From Senecio squalidus (Eukaryota > Streptophyta > Magnoliopsida > Asterales > Asteraceae): a stretch of 64,000 nt of DNA. The notes below the pieces were generated by a model. That model made no database searches and had not been told where the DNA came from. It worked only from the letters and a program-made list of their open reading frames with translations. Positions 1-11,510 of the stretch are shown here, piece by piece. The translations under genes were made by a program, and so were the position numbers. Location: NCBI GenBank assembly GCA_910822075.1, contig CAJVGC010000060.1, forward strand, positions 39,206,706 to 39,270,705, written 5' to 3'. The stretch's first letter is position 1. Every line of letters starts with the position of its first letter.

Positions 1-2
1 AT

Positions 3-682
3 CTAAATCTGAATGATATTGAATGGCTTTTCATGTCCATGAAACGATGGTCAAACAAAAGAGCAGTCGAAAGATTTGTTGAATCTCGGATAAAGCGCTT
101 TATGGAAATGAAGGTCAAAGAAGCGACATATTATGATTTCCAGATTGCTCTCGAAAGCGGCAGAGGAAAAGTGAATTTAGTTGCTCCAAAACAAAAGTTC
201 GAGCTATTGTGAACATTGGAAACAAGGGGATCATCTATATGAGTCCGCATTGGAATGAGAATGTCCTGATGCTATTCGATGAAGTGCACCACTTTTCTAC
301 GGGAACTCTCAGGTTGATAAAAAGGGAAATTGATACGATCATTAAGAATGGGGATGAACAGAATGATGAAAACTCTAAGGGATATGCTAGGTGCAAAGAT
401 GAACGAAGAGAATATGAGTTTGGGAAAGATGCTATTGTGAAGTATTTGGGAAACAAGAGAATTATTAAACGGTACGAGATGTGCTTGAAGATTAGAGAAA
501 CTAAGTACTCCATCTACGCAACGATCAAAGCAAGAAGAAAGCATGAAATGCAACAAGAGCGAGATGAGTGCGCAAAACTCTATCCAAAATTCAAAAAAAA
601 AAAAAAAAAAACCGCAACAAGCCAATCTCAAGAACAATCAGAACAAGCATCTCAAGAAGCAGAAAATCCAACTCAAGTTTAA
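3..682 (+). pseudogene. Unrecognised ORF in two frames, probably one broken gene
   Basis: An open frame entering from the left edge runs to a TGA near position 212. A second frame, overlapping it, continues to the TAA at 680-682. The two join smoothly if a one-base indel is assumed near 198-208, so I read them as one gene with a frameshift, truncated at the window edge. The protein is hydrophilic and rich in Lys, Glu and Arg. It ends in a poly-Lys run encoded by an A tract at 594-610, followed by a Ser/Gln/Glu-rich tail. I see no signal peptide, membrane segment or motif that I can name. It lies just upstream of a FAR1-like pseudogene but in a separate frame block. It could be part of a mobile element or a lineage-specific gene; I do not assign a function. 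Confidence 0.4.
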
Positions 683-820
683 AAGACTCGAAAATTAGCA
701 TAGATTTTTGAATTGTATTGTAAACCTTTGTAATTACTTATCAAGAAACCATATCAAAGGGGAAAATTATAGAACTTAGAATAGTTCTTATGGTTTCTAA
801 TATGTAATGTAATAAACATT

Positions 821-850
821 CACCCCTTACCTATAAATAGGTAAGGGGTG
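821..850. repeat. Perfect 30-bp palindrome (14-bp arms, 2-base spacer)
   Basis: The arm CACCCCTTACCTAT is followed by AA and then by its exact reverse complement. The arms are GC-richer than the AT-rich surroundings, so the structure stands out. It lies about 140 bp past the stop of the ORF at 3-682 and could act as a stem-loop in its 3' UTR. Confidence 0.85.
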
Positions 851-1149
851 GGATCAATAATATGACTTTTGGTGATTCTTAATTCTTACGCAAACTACCT
901 ATGAATTTAGTATGTGAAACCATGCGGTAAAAATAAGTGAAAAATTTCTAAACTATTTTATTATTATACACTTAAGTGAAAATTTTCTATTTGTTTCAAT
1001 TTTCATTATAAAATGCTTGACAGGTGGTGTTTGTGGCATATACTGAACAAACTACCTGTGAATTTCGGTAAAAATAAGAACTATAAAAAAACAAAGTAAA
1101 AATTTAAAAAGATTGTTTATGATTCATTAACTCCCCATTCATTTGAAGC

Positions 1150-2250
1150 TTCTTAGAATAAATTGATAGAAATGTACCAATTCGAAAGAAATAAGTGGTT
1201 GATAGAATTGTATAATGAAAGACATAGATGGGTCCCTTCTTTTGTGAAAGATGTATTTTGGGCGGGCATGTCTACTACGTTACTTAACGTAGTGAGGGCA
1301 TTAATGTCTTTTTTGATAAGTATGTCAACATGAAAACTACCTTGAAGCAATTTGTAGAACAATACGAAAATGCGCTTAGGGATAGGGCTGAAAAGGAAAA
1401 CATGGAAGATTTTAATTCTTACAGTTCGCGGTATCCGTCAATCACTCGTTATACCATGGAAATCAATGAAGGATGTTTTAACAAATGCGAAGTTTAAAGA
1501 GTTTAGGGAAGATTTTACAGGAAATATGTATTGCGGGAGAGGTTCTTCAACATTACAAGATCAGGTTTTAGAATATGAGGTCTTTGAGGATGTTGCGGTT
1601 AATGAAAATATAATATGGAAACCATTTGCGCTTTGGTTTAAAAAGGTGATTCTAATGAAGATTGTGAAGTTAGATGCATTTGTCGCTTGTTTGAGTTTCG
1701 GGGAATGTTGTGTAGACATGCACTAACGGTACTCATCAATGAGAACATATACTCGATACCACATAAATATATCTTACGAAGATGGAGAAAAGACGTTAAG
1801 AGTAGACATACTAAGGTGAAAGTAAGTTATAGTAATTGGATTTGTATCGGATGTTGGTCGTCGCTATGATAGAATGACGAGTGCTTTCTCTGAAGTTGCA
1901 GAATTGTCATCTGAGTTGGAAGAAAAATGTTGTCTTGTACTCAATCGATTAAGTGAAATAAAAAGAGAAGTTTTATGGGAGAAAAATAACGTTGGTAGAT
2001 TTGTCTCTACACCTAGTTCACCGAGTGCTTATGTGAAGGATAGCGAGAAGATTCTTACTCTTTCGAGAGTACGCGGAAAAGGGTGTCCCCGAGTAAGAGG
2101 TTAAAGTCCAAGTCTGAGCAAGTTGGTAGCTTTGTGTCTACACCTGGTCCATCGAGTGTTTCTATGAAGGATAGCGAGAAGATTCTCACTCCTTTGAAAG
2201 TACATAAAAAAGGACGTCCACGGAGTAAGATGCTAAAGTCTAAGTCTTAG
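1150..2250 (+). pseudogene. FAR1/FHY3-related (MULE-derived) pseudogene, C-terminal half
   Basis: Pieces in all three plus frames line up in order with the C-terminal half of FAR1-RELATED SEQUENCE proteins. First comes the block with LYNERHRWVPSF and DVFWAGMST (about 1190-1275). Next is TLKQFVEQYENALRD (about 1333-1380). Then follow NAKFKEFREDFTG and the SWIM zinc finger, with C-x-C before FEFRGMLCRHAL (about 1668-1725). Last is YILRRWRKDVKSRHTKV (about 1770-1820). FAR1 proteins are transcription factors domesticated from Mutator-like transposases. The tail holds a basic KGRPRSK-like block twice. At least four frameshifts and in-frame stops separate the pieces, and the N-terminal FAR1 DNA-binding domain and most of the MULE domain are absent. 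It is therefore a non-functional remnant. A MULE transposase relic is a less likely alternative, because the C-terminal layout is that of FAR1. Confidence 0.75.
1992..2250 (+). repeat. Two tandem copies (period 131 bp) in the FAR1-like tail
   Basis: The block beginning TTGGTAG at 1992 recurs at 2123 with the same order of motifs: Phe-Val-Ser-Thr-Pro, then Ser-Glu-Lys-Ile-Leu, then a basic Gly-Arg-Pro-like stretch and Lys-Ser-Lys-Ser. The spacing is 131 rather than 132 bases because the first copy lacks one base in the basic stretch, which shifts the frame and gives an early stop at 2102-2104. Confidence 0.7.
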
Positions 2251-2830
2251 CTAATAACTACAAAATTACAAAAAGGAAAAAAGGTATTTTAGCTATAATA
2301 TTTTTTTTCCCTTAAAAAGTAATTAGAATTTGTTTGACCTGTGATTTGATTTTGAGTTTGTGATTATAGAATCTTAAAAACTCCACCATTGGAATGACCA
2401 TAACACTTTATCATCTTAATATAGTATAGATAAATTTAATAAGTTAGTTCTATTTGATTATTTTAACTAAAAATCAAAATGTGAATCATGTTCCGAGTGA
2501 TATATAATAATGGACACGCTAATGTACCGCTTCACCATGGTGAATTCATTCCGAGTTATATTACGCAACATCAACACTATCCGGTGCAGACCGGACAATC
2601 ATCACAACCGGGAAAATGATCAAAATCATCTTTGCGATATTCTAAAATTAAGTATAATGAAGCTTTTGGTACTAGTTCCAAAGAAGTTGTTTTTGGTACT
2701 ATTATGTATTCATTTTGAATTCTAATATTATGTAGTTTGGGTATTTTATATATTATATATGCAAATGCAAATGTAAATGCTAAGCTTTTGTAGTTTATGT
2801 TTATAAAAATATAACGTATATTAAAGTTCA
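2251..2830. other. AT-rich interval with a possible relic exon
   Basis: There is no intact gene. A short open stretch at about 2500-2612 (plus) translates to a His/Gln/Pro-rich peptide with GEFIPSYITQHQHYP and then a stop. Such composition is usual for a last exon of FAR1-like genes, but the link is a guess. The rest is AT-rich with no feature I recognise. Confidence 0.3.
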
Positions 2831-4293
2831 CTAGTATAGTACCCGCACGGTGCAGCGGGGATAAGAAAGTATTTAATATAATTATATTACAAATATTTAA
2901 CAACGGAAATTAAATACGCAAAAAGATAAAAACATAAAATGTATTTAAACTCCAATCATAATGTAAAACGTGAAGATACGTATAGATACCAACTTTTAAA
3001 AGATAGAAAATATAGTTTGTGGCAATTTTTGTTGTCTTTGTACTTGTTAAAAGATTTGCCCATCAATAGTCGTTTTTTTCTATTTCTTGTTTGTTTCAAA
3101 CTCACTTTACACTCTTTTTTTCTTGAACCGAGTTCTCTAATAGTTTTATATCTCGTTATCGGTTCTTCTTGGTAAGCTTCTTGCAATTGTTGACCATCTA
3201 AACAATAACATTGTAATGACAAATAAACCTACCTAGAAGTAAGAGCTTTTAAAAGATAAAGATAGTATAAAATGGTCTCATATTTTTTAAAGAAAATGAG
3301 TAAAAACCTATTTGAGCATGTATATCCATAATGATGGTTTCTTCTTGAGAGAATACCCAACCTTTCTTAAGGTCTGATCTCAGATAGTTCAGTTATTTTT
3401 TTCAGCCCTACACTTAAACATAAATAAATAAACATTTTTAGCATATGAAACCTCATCAAGTACAATTAGGACCAACATGTGTGACATAAGTGTGTATGTG
3501 TTGACCCGACTTCCCATTCTACATCAAACAAATTACAAAACAAACTTAGGAATCATTTTTCAGATGAACCTCTTTCGACTTCCTATTCTCCATCAATTTT
3601 TGCATGGTTTGTAATCGAACTTTTTTATGAATTTGACCCATTTGTTAACAAATAAATACCGTTAATTACGGTATGGACTTACATGTCGGTTTTGGTTTCC
3701 AATCATAAATTCTTTAATCAATATAAACGAAATTGGTTATTGCTATTATGGTAAATAAACACTTCTAAGTCTACATGTTTAAAGTATATTTCCGTTCATT
3801 TACTCTACAAGGCTAAAACTTTATTAACCAACATTATTTAATTATAAGTTATTTTGAATAATGATATGTGGTGAGAGATATAAAAACCGTAGTTAAGTAA
3901 TTTCAATTACTAAGGTTTTAGAGAATTAAGACTATGTGAGAAATGTTTTATAATATAGTAGAAATAGATTATATTATAGTGTAGATTTAGTCTACGTATT
4001 TTAGTAGAAAAAATGCATAATATTTTAATTTTTTTAAGTTTATGGGGTTATAATATAAAATTTATAATTTTGAAAGTTTTTAAATTAAATAGAAAGTATT
4101 TTAATTTTTTTTTAATTACATAGGAATTATAAGTTACTTTGTTAGAGGTTAAATTTTTTTAAATTAATTAGGAGAGAGAATGTTGTTTGAGTTAAATAAT
4201 AATAAATATAGATTAAGGGTATTAAGGTAATTTCAATTACTTAAAATTAATGGATTAAGACTCTAGGGGAGATTCATTATAATATAGTATAGA
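2831..4293 (-). mobile_element. Non-autonomous Helitron, minus orientation
   Basis: Read on the minus strand, the element starts TCTATACTATATTATAATG, a typical plant Helitron 5' end. It finishes with a GC-rich stem-loop (CCCGC...GCGGG), a seven-base spacer and CTAG. The plus strand shows A before CTAG at 2830-2834 and T after GA at 4292-4294, the expected A/T insertion dinucleotide. There is no Rep/helicase coding sequence in the 1463 bp. A second 5'-end-like block lies inside at about 3892-3992, so the element may be nested or carry a duplicated end. Confidence 0.7.
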
Positions 4294-4429
4294 TATTTCA
4301 TATGTGTTGTGATTGTTAATAGAAACTTTTTTAATTCTACCTATTTAGTTCAAAACTATAACTATATGTGAGATGAAACTTTTTTATGAGAACATTTTTA
4401 AAATATAATTGCTTATTTACTATATCATA

Positions 4430-4643
4430 GTGGTTGCGGGGCATGTCGCTTAGCTTTTTGAACCCTTTTTTTTCTTCTCTTTTTTCTTTTTTTCCTTTTT
4501 GTTGTCTCTTGTTGGCTTTACGTATTAGTTATTTTTTTAGTTGGTCTCTAAAAGGCATTTTTATGTTGTATATTCTTATTGTAATCCTTTTATTTTAAGA
4601 TTTGTTTTTAATAAAATGCTTTATTTCTCAAAAAAAAAAAAAA
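4430..4643 (+). mobile_element. Retroposed 3' end with poly(A) tail, LINE-like
   Basis: A T-rich stretch ends with AATAAAATG (about 4610), then GCTTTATTTCTC and a 15-base A run at 4629-4643. This arrangement is what 3' UTR ends of plant L1-type LINEs look like. No coding sequence or clear target duplication is visible, so it may also be another poly(A)-tailed retrocopy. Confidence 0.4.
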
Positions 4644-6754
4644 ATAATAGATAAGTTTTTGATAATTACACATCCATCGTTGTCAAAGTGTTAATGTGAA
4701 ATGATGACTTTTTTGATTGAAGAGAATGAAATTGAAAAATAAATCTCTATTTATTTAAAAGAAAAGCAAATAATTATAAGAAAAGAGAAATGGCTATCTT
4801 GAGTTAGGTTAATAGTAAGATGTGAATATCCACGTTATTTGACACATCATTGTGTAAACTTGAATTTGTAATATATTTGTGTGAGTAGCATTTCTCTTTC
4901 TTTACATTTATATTCTGGTTTGGATATAGGGTTATAAATTTTTATTTGATGAAAAAAATTTAGTCATACTAAAAAAGTTAAAACTTTAAGTAAATAAAAG
5001 CATAAAAAGAAATCACAATAAAAACTTTAGCTTCACCTTTTAGCTACAACATATAAGTAGGGGTGTTCGCTAGGATGGATCGGTTCGATCCGATCCGGTT
5101 AGATGAATCAGATTGGATTTTGGTTTCTAAAATATGAATCCGAACCATCTAAATAAACTTAAAATCCGAACCGAACCAAATTCCTATTCGGTTGGATCGG
5201 TTTTTTGAATTCGGTTTTCTATTGCTATTTAAATGTATATCCCATTAATTATGACAACATATGTATCGGAAAAAAAATGTTCGTAAAATAAGTGGAAAAG
5301 TTGAGATTATTGTCAAAGATCAGTAATCCGATAATAAGAAAAATACTAATATTATAAGTATGAAACCATTATAGTTGAACACACTAATAAAATATTGATT
5401 TATTATGGAATATTAAATACATTATATTGTTATTCGGTTTTTTATTTGGACTATTCATTTTTTCTATGTTGAACAAAAACCAATCCAAAACCAAAAAATA
5501 TTAATTTGATTTAAATTCAATCTAATCCAAAAAATCAAACCATATTATACAATTAAAATTGTCTAAATAAACAATTCAATTTTATCTAAATAATAAACAC
5601 ATATAAGTTATAACTATAATTTCTAAGCACAAACACAACTAAAGCATCAATCAAAAATCACATGTTCCTTGGTTTGTCCCTAACATCGACATAAATCAGG
5701 AAAGTAACTTTTTGATTACCTAGTCACGTCACGATACATAATATAATAATCATTAAATAACTATGAAAGAACAAAATTTCAAACCACTTGTTCTAATTTG
5801 ATTACTATTAAAAGTTTTATTTATTTATTTCCGCAGAGAAAACCAGATGCACAAAACATGTATGGGCAAACCGCTTGGAATGTTTATACCGCTTCAAATA
5901 TCACCTCGGGATGGTTATCATCTTTATTTTTTATGAAAAAAAGACGCTTTTAATACAAATAGTATACAAAGTAACTTCCAAATAAATTTCTCTTTAACTA
6001 ATATTCATAGTGTCTCGAAGACATTGAGGGGAGAAACGTTTCACTCCATACTTAAGCCTGAAGGAAACTAAACCAAAGGGTGAACGAGTCGAGAGAGCTA
6101 AACGGAGATAAATAGGTGTCTCTATTTATCCTTCGCGGACCCATAATTGTTTTGCAAATTTTAGAGTGCCAATTTGAGGTCAACATAGACTAATATTCAG
6201 AGTGTCTCTAAGACATTGAGTATGATCTAGTGGTCAACGTAGGTTATACTTTCTAAAACCGACATAACAATGAAAGAAAAAGATAATACCAAAGAGACCC
6301 AATATCTTAAGTATTTCGCTCTTATAAAATATTTACGAGTTTTGTCGTGGTTAATTAATTATTACATGTATCAGTTTGTTGTATATTGAATAAAAAATTT
6401 ATCTTACATCTCCTTCAATCATGGAATAAACATTTATGTGCGTATTTTTTAATTTTAGCAACAACACTTAGGATTCTGATTATCAATACTCGATATTTAT
6501 TATTATTTTGATGTGCCAATGGTATTGGAAAAATAAGTATGTGGATTTTTTCAAAATAGCATATATAAGTTAAACCTCAGAAAACCTCTTAAACTTGAAA
6601 ACTTAGAAACTTTACACTCTATTACTCTAATATAAAAGTTTATGTCGACTAAAAGATTGACCAATTATATGCAAAGTTGAATTAAGCCAGTATTATCAGC
6701 CCATAGTGTCCAAATTAGAAAACCATTACCCTGTTTCTTAATTGATACCAAGTG
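4644..6754. other. AT-rich intergenic DNA upstream of pyruvate decarboxylase
   Basis: No ORF of note. At about 5060-5230 a segment opening with GGGGTGTTCG and rich in GGTTCGG/CCGAACC words looks like the end of a common plant DNA transposon, but I find no matching inverted end. At 5997-6028 and 6189-6220 a 32-bp direct repeat (ACTAATATTCA...AAGACATTGAG, two mismatches) frames 160 bp. The rest shows nothing I can name. Confidence 0.4.
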
Positions 6755-6763
6755 AAAAATCCC

Positions 6764-6770
6764 TATAAAA
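6764..6770 (+). promoter_or_regulatory. TATA box of the pyruvate decarboxylase gene
   Basis: TATAAAA lies 91 bases upstream of the start ATG, which would leave a 5' UTR of about 55-65 bases. This is the only TATA consensus close to the gene on this strand. Confidence 0.6.
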
Positions 6771-6854
6771 GTACATTTCTATGAAACATCCATACAAACT
6801 TAGAAACCTTTTTATAGTTTCATACATCAAGATTTGTTATCCTATAATCCAAAC

Positions 6855-9850
6855 ATGGAAGCTAGTTATGAGGCTTTGAGCAGCATGTCATCAACATGCG
6901 GAACGCTGGGCGGTCACTTAGCTCGCCGGCTAGTTCAGATTGGCATAAAGGACGTGTTCTCTGTTCCTGGCGACTTTAACTTAACTTTACTTGATCACTT
7001 GATCGCTGAGCCGGGTCTTAACCTGGTTGGCTGCTGCAACGAGCTGAATGCTGGATATGCAGCTGATGGATATGCAAGAGCTAAAGGAGTTGGTGCCTGT
7101 GCTGTCACGTTCACTGTTGGTGGACTGAGTGTGCTTAACGCGATCGCTGGAGCGTATAGTGAGAATTTACCGTTGATTTGTATTGTTGGTGGTCCGAATT
7201 CTAATGATTATGGGACTAACAGGATACTTCATCATACCATTGGCTTACCGGATTTTACTCAAGAATTGCAGTGTTTTCAAACAGTCACTTGTGCTCAGGT
7301 GTGTACGAGTTTCCTTTCTTCTTCTTTTTTTCGAAATAAATTATTTTTGTTGATCGATTTGAAGGTGGCTTCTGTTTAATTCATTGATTCTTACATGTTT
7401 GAAAAGATGAAATGATCAAGTATCATTTATTTAGTGATTACCAACCATTTTATATATATAATTCCGTGTTTATTTGGTTTATCGAGCTTGATCTTGGTAT
7501 ACTAAATATAGCACCAGTCCGAAATTCACACATAAGTATGGCTAGTTTTTGGATGCTAAAATCTCTCAAAATATAAAGCTTAATGAAAAGCTACCCGACC
7601 AAAAGGATCCCTTTTTGCATTATTAGTTCCTTTAATTATTTTTTAGTAAATGGAAAGGATCTTTTTGCATCATTAAGTCCCTAAATTTTATTTACATTTT
7701 CGTTAAGTTCTAATATTTAAAATGTCCCCACGATGGTAGCCTAGTGGTTAATGACATGAAGCATAAAAGCGGAGATCAAGGGTTCAATCTCTGCCCCATG
7801 TTACTGTTTTGTTATGTGATTTACCTTCACTATGTTGGCCGTGAGACCAGTTGGTGAGGGATGAGAAAAGGTGTTTCCATTTTCTGAAAAATAAAGTTCA
7901 ATACAATAATAATAAGTTTTTAAAAATGTCGCTTTAAGACAACTACAGTTTTGTTTTTATTGAAAAGTTTTTTTTTTTTTTTAAACTCAACTTGAACGAC
8001 TCCTCTAAATTTCGAATTTTTCTTGAAAATTTTCTTAGTTTTCTACAACTAATCGGGCCTTATTGTTTTCTGAAAATTGCCATGATCAAGTTCCTGTTCT
8101 TTAATTTATGTAAACCAAAAACTGTATATGATGTTTATAGATTCGTGATAAAATGAACAGGCGGTGGTAAGTAACTTGGAAGATGCACATGAACAGATTG
8201 ACAGTGCAATCTCAACTGCTTTGAAGGAAAGCAAACCAGTATATATCAGCATAAGTTGTAATTTACCTGGAATTCCTCATCCTACTTTTGCAAGAGAGCC
8301 CGTCCCTTTCTTTCTTCCTCCGGTGTAAGTCTTAATCGGAACAAAATCATTTTCAGAAAGTTTACTTTGCCTCGTCTATTATAGCCGGACTACTTATTCA
8401 TTTATGTTTAATCTTTAATACTTGTAGATTAAGCAATCCATTAGGATTAGAGGTGGCAGTTGAAGAAACAGCCAAGTTACTAAACAAGGCTGTGAAACCG
8501 GTTATTGTAGCCGGCTGTAAATTAAGATCTGCAAAAGCTCAAAAAGCGTTTATGGAGTTTGCTGATGCTTCAGGGTATCCAATTACGATAATGCCATCTG
8601 CCAAAGGACTTGTACCTGAGCACCACCCAAATTTTATTGGCACGTATTGGGGTGCGGTTAGCACCAGCTTTGTTGGGGAGATAGTAGAATCAGCCGATGC
8701 TTATATCTTCGTAGGACCAATTTTCAACGATTATAGCTCAGTTGGTTACTCATTGCTGATAAAGAAAGAAAAATCAGTCATTGTACAACCTAACCGTGTC
8801 ACAATTGGACATGGTCCTTCTTTGGGTTGGGTGTTTATGGCAGATTTCTTGAGTGCTTTGGCTAAGAAGTTAAAGAAGAACAGCACAGCATTAGAGAACT
8901 ATAAAAGGATATATGTCCCGAATGGAGTCCCTCTCAAATGTGAAAAAGATGAACCTCTTAGAGTCAATATACTCTTCAAGCACATTCAAGTCTGATTCAT
9001 TTCTTGAAAATCCTTATTCTTGTATTTCAATTGATTGTTCTTTTATTTATCTATTTATTTCATCAACAGGAAATGTTGAGCGGAGAAACAGCAGTGATTG
9101 CCGAGACAGGGGACTCGTGGTTCAATTGTCAAAAACTCCGCCTCCCTGAAAACTGCGGGTAAGAAGGGTTCTATATGTAAACATTTTCTCTTATATGATT
9201 AATTATTTATAACAATAATAAGATTTGTTATGTATTTTGGTCCAGTTATGAATTCCAGATGCAATATGGATCAATTGGATGGTCTGTGGGTGCAACTCTT
9301 GGTTATGCTCAGGCAGCCAAAGACAAACGAGTGATAGCTTGTATTGGTGATGGTAGTTTCCAGGTGACAGCACAAGATATTTCAACAATGATTCGATGTG
9401 GACAAAATACGATCATATTCCTAATCAACAATGGTGGTTATACCATTGAAGTAGAAATTCATGACGGTCCTTATAATGTTATCAAGAATTGGGACTACAC
9501 TGGCCTTGTCAACGCTATCCACAACGGTGAAGGAAAATGTTGGACTTCCAAGGTTAGAACGAAAATCAAATTCCTTCTTTTAAACCTGTAAAGCTTTTAA
9601 ACACTAACAGGATTACGAGGCATACTTTGTCACTCTCTCTAATTGGAATATCTATGAACACCAATTGTTCTGGTAACAGGTTCGAACAGAGGAGGAGCTG
9701 GTGGAAGCTATTGAAACAGCAACTGGACCACAGAAGGATTCACTATGCTTTATAGAAATATTCGTCCACAAAGATGACACAAGCAAAGAGCTTTTGGAGT
9801 GGGGTTCACGAGTCTCTGCTGCTAATAGCCGTCCTCCAAATCCACAGTAG
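6855..9850 (+). CDS. PDC: Pyruvate decarboxylase, six exons, 578 aa
   Basis: Cytosolic, thiamine-diphosphate-dependent enzyme converting pyruvate to acetaldehyde and CO2, the first step of ethanolic fermentation under low oxygen. Exons: 6855-7298, 8161-8324, 8428-8989, 9070-9158, 9246-9552, 9680-9850. All introns are GT-AG and the phases join without a break. Visible hallmarks are CCNELNAGYAADGYAR with the cofactor-activating Glu (about residue 57), the His-His pair in ILHHTIG, and the diphosphate motif GDGSFQ...NNGGYTIE. The protein ends WGSRVSAANSRPPNPQ, as plant PDCs do. The ATG at 6855 (AAACATGG) is chosen because nothing upstream in frame is ATG; this gives an N-terminus some 25-30 residues shorter than Arabidopsis PDC2. 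The intron 3 donor is the weak CAA/GTCTGA, and reading through it gives Val-stop. It looks fully functional and is the only intact host gene here. Confidence 0.95.
7727..7918 (+). mobile_element. tRNA-derived SINE in intron 1 of PDC
   Basis: Box A-like TAGCCTAGTGG (7737-7747) and box B-like GGTTCAATCTC (7781-7791) stand 34 bases apart, as in a tRNA-type pol III promoter. They are followed by a non-tRNA body and an A/T-rich tail with AATAATAATAAG. Flanks TTTAAAATGTC (7716-7726) and TTTAAAAATGTC (7919-7930) match except for one A and serve as target duplications. It lies in the sense direction and does not touch the splice sites. Confidence 0.7.
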
Positions 9851-9915
9851 TCAGACAAAATATCGAGTCTATGGGCAAAATATGAGCATTGTGGTTGTTC
9901 TTTCAATGACATTAT

Positions 9916-9921
9916 AATAAA
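9916..9921 (+). terminator. Polyadenylation signal of PDC
   Basis: AATAAA lies 66 bases past the stop codon, in a T-rich 3' UTR. It is the nearest canonical signal downstream of the gene. Confidence 0.55.
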
Positions 9922-11244
9922 ATGTTTTGAGTCTTGATTGTACATAACCGCATCCTACAATCTGTTTTAAATTATGAGCTTCCTACGAGTCTTTGGTAAC
10001 ATCTTACCGTATTAGTCGCTTAAACTTTCTGTCAATTACACTGTTTCAATTCCTGTAGGCATTGATGTTACATCTTTTAATGAATTGGCTTTGGTATGAT
10101 AAAAGTTTAATACGGACGTCTAAAGAATTAACATAAGAACCTACTAATGATTTATAAACCTTGAACACTCTTATCTTTGAATAAGATTTTATCGCAGTTT
10201 TTTTTTATTCATATCTTTGAAAACCTCTTACCGAATAAGAAAAAAAAAATGTTTTTTTAACAAAAGGAAACAACCACTTACAAGCAATATTAACCATGAA
10301 GCACACAATCCTGAATACAAGATTCATAAATAGAGCCCCCAATATCAAACCACCTCGAGAAATCTTCCATGTTCGTTAGCAAAATTGTAGAACTGTCTCT
10401 CTTTAGAAAACTAGCGTTTTACTCCATGAAACCATGTTAGACAAATTTTCAAGCTTGCATCGTATAAAAAACATTAGTTAACATGTTCATCCATTTGATA
10501 TCCGAATTTCATATTCATTGAAGAACTACACATTATCATATGAATTTACCACGATCGAGTTACTACACTTGTTACAATATGCCATATTCTGGAAAACAAT
10601 AAATTTAACCCATTTAACTTATCATTCATGACTTTTGGTTCAAAGCAGATGGGTTCGGTACATTCTCCTAATTCTGGAAATATAAGATTCATAACATTTC
10701 GATGGATGAGTGATTTTATACGAAAGATTTCTTAATTGCATCAATTTATCATCAAACTCTCACTTTAAACCGCTACAAACATACAAAAATGAATCAAGAA
10801 CCATATGGAAAAATAATATAAGTCTTATTTTAGTAATGGTAAATCTTTGGAAACAAGTATGATGAGTCCTTTACTTGCTAATGATATGAGAGTAACCCAT
10901 CCTCGGATACACCTTTCGTTTTATCCATTTTCGTTTGTCCCTCGGTCACTTCTAGCCACCTAAAAACATATGTGTCTGTTCGCTTCCATTTTCGTGGTTA
11001 GGTCCAGGATTCATCTCTTCCGTGATCTAGTACTACCATTTTACATATTTAATCTACATCCATTTATTAATTTACGGGCATTATAAACCACTATAACAAA
11101 TCTTACATATAAGTATCAATAAAGATCATATTTTGACCAATATTGCACAACTACAAAATTCAGTGGAGCTTCCCAAATATTTATATTTAATGGTGCTGTC
11201 ATTAAAAATATATCACCTATCTAACATACACCAAATTTATTTGG
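9922..11244. other. Intergenic DNA without recognised features
   Basis: AT-rich sequence downstream of pyruvate decarboxylase. I find no open frame with recognisable coding content, no terminal repeats and no RNA gene. Confidence 0.5.
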
Positions 11245-11510
11245 TACTATTCCTAAGCCATTTGGCTGAGCCGAGCCAAACCAATCCAAGTCGCGTCACC
11301 CCTCTAAATAAAAAGATAATTTTCTTTTACTGTTCCTTGGCCATTTGGCTGAGCCGATCCGAGCCAAGTCGTGTTAAACCGAGCCGGAATGAAAAATGTA
11401 ATTTCTCTTTTAGTACTGTTCCTAAGCCATTTTGATGACATGATTCGAACCAAGTAGAGTTGGACCATGCCACGGCTCCGAATAAAAAAACTAATTTCTC
11501 TTTTACGTCA
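11245..11510 (+). repeat. Three degenerate copies of an ~84-bp minisatellite
   Basis: Units start near 11245, 11329 and 11414 with TACTNTTCCTNNGCCATTT. They continue through GGCTGAGCCGA...GAGCCAA...GTCG-like words and end in AATTTCTCTTTTA. The third unit is the most diverged. The words GCCGAGCC and AACCGAGCC make the units GC-richer than the flanks. Confidence 0.6.
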
